A DNA stretch of 64,000 nucleotides, from the NCBI RefSeq assembly GCF_031877795.1, contig NC_133971.1, forward strand, positions 7,334,784-7,398,783, read 5' to 3'. How positions within the stretch are numbered: the first letter of the stretch is position 1; each line of letters begins with the position of its first letter. This stretch comes from Strix aluco (taxonomy: Eukaryota; Chordata; Aves; Strigiformes; Strigidae). A model generated the notes under the pieces. It was given only the letters and a program-made list of their open reading frames with translations. It was not told where the DNA came from and did not search any database. The translations under genes were made by a program, and so were the position numbers. This document shows positions 62,170 to 64,000 of this stretch, in pieces.

Positions 62170-62203
62170 ATACTAAATATTGTCCTTTTTGTTTATTTTT
62201 CAG
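62170..62203 (+). promoter_or_regulatory. SSBP2: Splice branch point, polypyrimidine tract and acceptor of SSBP2 exon 2
   Basis: TACTAAAT at about 62171, close to the optimal UACUAAC branch-point consensus, lies about 30 bases before a U-rich tract ending TTTTTCAG at 62203. This is a strong 3' splice site and helps fix the exon 2 boundary. Confidence 0.8.
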
Positions 62204-62276
62204 ATTAGCACTGTACGTATATGAATATCTGCTCCATGTAGGAGCACAGAAATCAGCCCAGACGTTTTTATCAGAG
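62204..62276 (+). CDS. SSBP2: SSBP2 coding exon 2 (LisH/LUFS helix)
   Basis: The first base completes the lysine codon begun in exon 1. The next 24 codons read [13 protein letters not shown], then AQKSA and QTFLSE, ending in phase 0 at the donor GTACGT (62277). This is the LisH-containing LUFS segment shared by SSBP2, SSBP3 and SSBP4 (and by plant LEUNIG and yeast Flo8). It mediates oligomerisation and LDB1 binding and is nearly invariant among vertebrates, so this exon alone would not separate the paralogues; exon 1 does. The next exon (expected to start IRWEKNITLGEPPGF) is not in the window. Joined length of the two exons is 132 bases, 44 codons. Confidence 0.95.
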
Positions 62277-64000
62277 GTACGTTTCCCCATCCTTTTTTCC
62301 TTTGCACAACTTCCCAGTGTGTGCAGGTGAAATACATATACCTTGGTCTAGAATAAAATCAGCAGTGACAACTTTGAATATCTGTTTACATTGATCAGCA
62401 TAGATTTCTGATTCTGTGGGAGCTGGTTTGCCATGTCATTTAACTTTGCATAACTATTTTTGCTGTGATTTGTTATGCCTGTTCTGTGATTTGCTACTTA
62501 CACTGGGGAAAGATTAATCTATCTTCTGTAATAAATGTGCATGTTAGAAAATGGATCAATGGTACTCCTTTTTGATGAACTTCTAATTTATTGTTGATAT
62601 CTCCAACCATGAAGATGTACCCTTCCAAAATACACAGCAGTCATGTATTTTACATCCTACTGTCATACACTTGCAGTTCTCATTCTCTTAAGCAGCACTG
62701 ATCTCTATGTGTATTCTTACCATGCTTCTAACCACTTCCCTTCTTTTCATCTGGCAAATCAATTACGTCTACAACCATAATTACTATGCTGGTGATGACA
62801 TTTTGGAGGTGAGAGAGAGGAGGATGGGAACCCAGAGCATTGTTTGTGGTGGTTATAGAAAATTCATGTAGCAGAGATAAGGAAAAGCAGTACAATTGTG
62901 GTAGTATCAGTTTATGTTTATAGTAAAGTATGTTTTTGACAATTGTTTTTTCTCTTTGGTAAAGCAATGGAAAAATAAGAGAGAAAATAATAGAGAGTAT
63001 CATCTTGGCTTTCCCAAAACAGCTGTCATTTGTAAATAATACACTGTGCAAGATTCATTTTGCTCGTTGTGTTTTTATGATATATTTCCAAAATGAGCAG
63101 TTGGCAGAAGTATAACTGGTATGACATTTGGATTTCTAGAAAACATTCAATACAGTGTCTTGAAACTTAGCTTTTAAAACTAATTCAGTCTTGGGTTATA
63201 CAGAAACTTTCAGGTCTGAACAAATGTAATATGACAATATATCAAATCTTTCAAATTAAGAGTGATACTAGCCAACAGACGGTAAACATGGGACAGGGAC
63301 AAATAATAATGTATAGAGTTGGTATGAGGTGTCTGTTAGATTTCACACAAAGCTGTGTGTTTATTTACCTCATTCATTATCAGTGCAGAAGGGTAAATAC
63401 TCTACTGACAGTATTTGTGAGTGGTGATATGTTGAACCAGAGGCAGTTATCACTGATACAGAAAAACCTGGAAGAAATTGTATTTGGGTGGACAAGTGCA
63501 GATTGAGAAAACTGTACACTAATACAGCTAGCAGAAAAGAAACTAAAATGCGGAAGTTAAACGGCAAGTGGTAAAAGCAGCAGAAAAAAAATGGTAGTTG
63601 ATTGTGTAGTAGACAGGTCTTAACATTGTAATGCCCATTCAGTCCTTGGCTGTAAACCAGAAATAGCTACCCCAACTCTGTACCCCATGTGAGTCAGCTG
63701 TTTTTGTTTGAGTATTGGCATATGGGATGAAAACAAGAGAACATAGTTGAGAGAAGTGCAGAAAAGTCTTCTAGCGAATTTATGATCTGATGGAAGTTAA
63801 AACTTTCCATGTGTTTTTGTCTTGTCTAGCTCATAGATGATAAGAAGCAACTGCCCTGTTGCAACGAGCTTGTTTGGAGAGTACTTCAGGTGTAGGAGAC
63901 ACCCAGGTGGCACAGGAGGAAATTTGTATTGGTTTGATCCCTCCTTAAAAAGCATAGCTGTTTGGGCTCAATGCCCTCTCTGCTCTGGCAGTCTGCACCT
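62277..64000 (+). other. SSBP2: SSBP2 intron 2, 5' part
   Basis: Begins with donor GTACGT and continues to the window edge. No further exon, transposon or RNA gene recognised in this stretch. Confidence 0.85.

Larger units (their letters stand above)
17359..62203 (+). other. SSBP2: SSBP2 intron 1 (44.8 kb)
   Basis: Starts with donor GTGAGT at 17359 and ends with a strong acceptor. A branch-point-like TACTAAAT near 62171 is followed by a U-rich tract (GTCCTTTTTGTTTATTTTTCAG) ending at 62203. It interrupts the lysine codon after RE, joining AA to A. The exons join in phase and give the expected SSBP2 protein, so the intron boundaries are secure. It is largely G/T-biased on the + strand with many long T homopolymers. 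It contains three recognisable CR1 copies, no other confidently identified gene, and a few weak coding-like segments listed separately. Confidence 0.93.

Noticed and set aside
1-64000. tRNA, rRNA, CRISPR array, bacterial defence or phage genes, intact endogenous retrovirus
   Set aside because: I looked for characteristic motifs and found none; the sequence is vertebrate intronic and intergenic DNA.

Overview
The window looks like genomic DNA of a bird (or, less likely, another archosaur). There is one clear host gene, a very long intron, a strong CpG island, and several copies of the CR1 LINE retrotransposon carrying the CR1-type 3' end (ATTCTGTGATTCT-like). No rRNA, tRNA, CRISPR, bacterial operon or intact endogenous retrovirus was recognised. 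The gene is SSBP2 on the + strand: coding exon 1 (17300-17358) and exon 2 (62204-62276) join in phase across a 44.8 kb intron and give the N-terminus of single-stranded-DNA-binding protein 2 including its LisH/LUFS helix. The rest of the gene lies beyond the right edge. Layout: 1-16300 is the upstream flank without a recognisable gene. It holds an ancient CR1 reverse-transcriptase scrap near 1.2 kb, a decayed sense-strand CR1 3' half at 3.0-4.0 kb, a short CR1 tail at 12.5 kb, simple repeats, and a pyrimidine-rich tract at 14.8-15.3 kb. About 16390-18640 is a CpG island containing the promoter (CCAAT box, X-box-like palindrome, paired TGACAG sites, G-quadruplex-prone runs), short upstream ORFs and exon 1. 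17359-62203 is intron 1, with CR1 copies at 34.9-35.6 kb (+), 44.2-44.4 kb (-) and 55.9-58.3 kb (-). The last has a nearly open 640-codon reverse-transcriptase frame interrupted by a 29-base C homopolymer and frameshifts. 62277-64000 is the start of intron 2. I did not find a previously undescribed multi-gene system. The observations most worth checking are: the switch of long homopolymers from A-rich to T-rich on the + strand at the CpG island, suggesting transcription-linked asymmetry and perhaps divergent transcription upstream; a 49-codon ATG-started Tyr/Ser-rich ORF at 36.2 kb; a coding-like antisense stretch at 49.9-50.4 kb; an ORF at 24.5 kb that ends at a splice-donor-like site; and a one-residue difference in SSBP2 exon 1 relative to the mammalian protein as I remember it.
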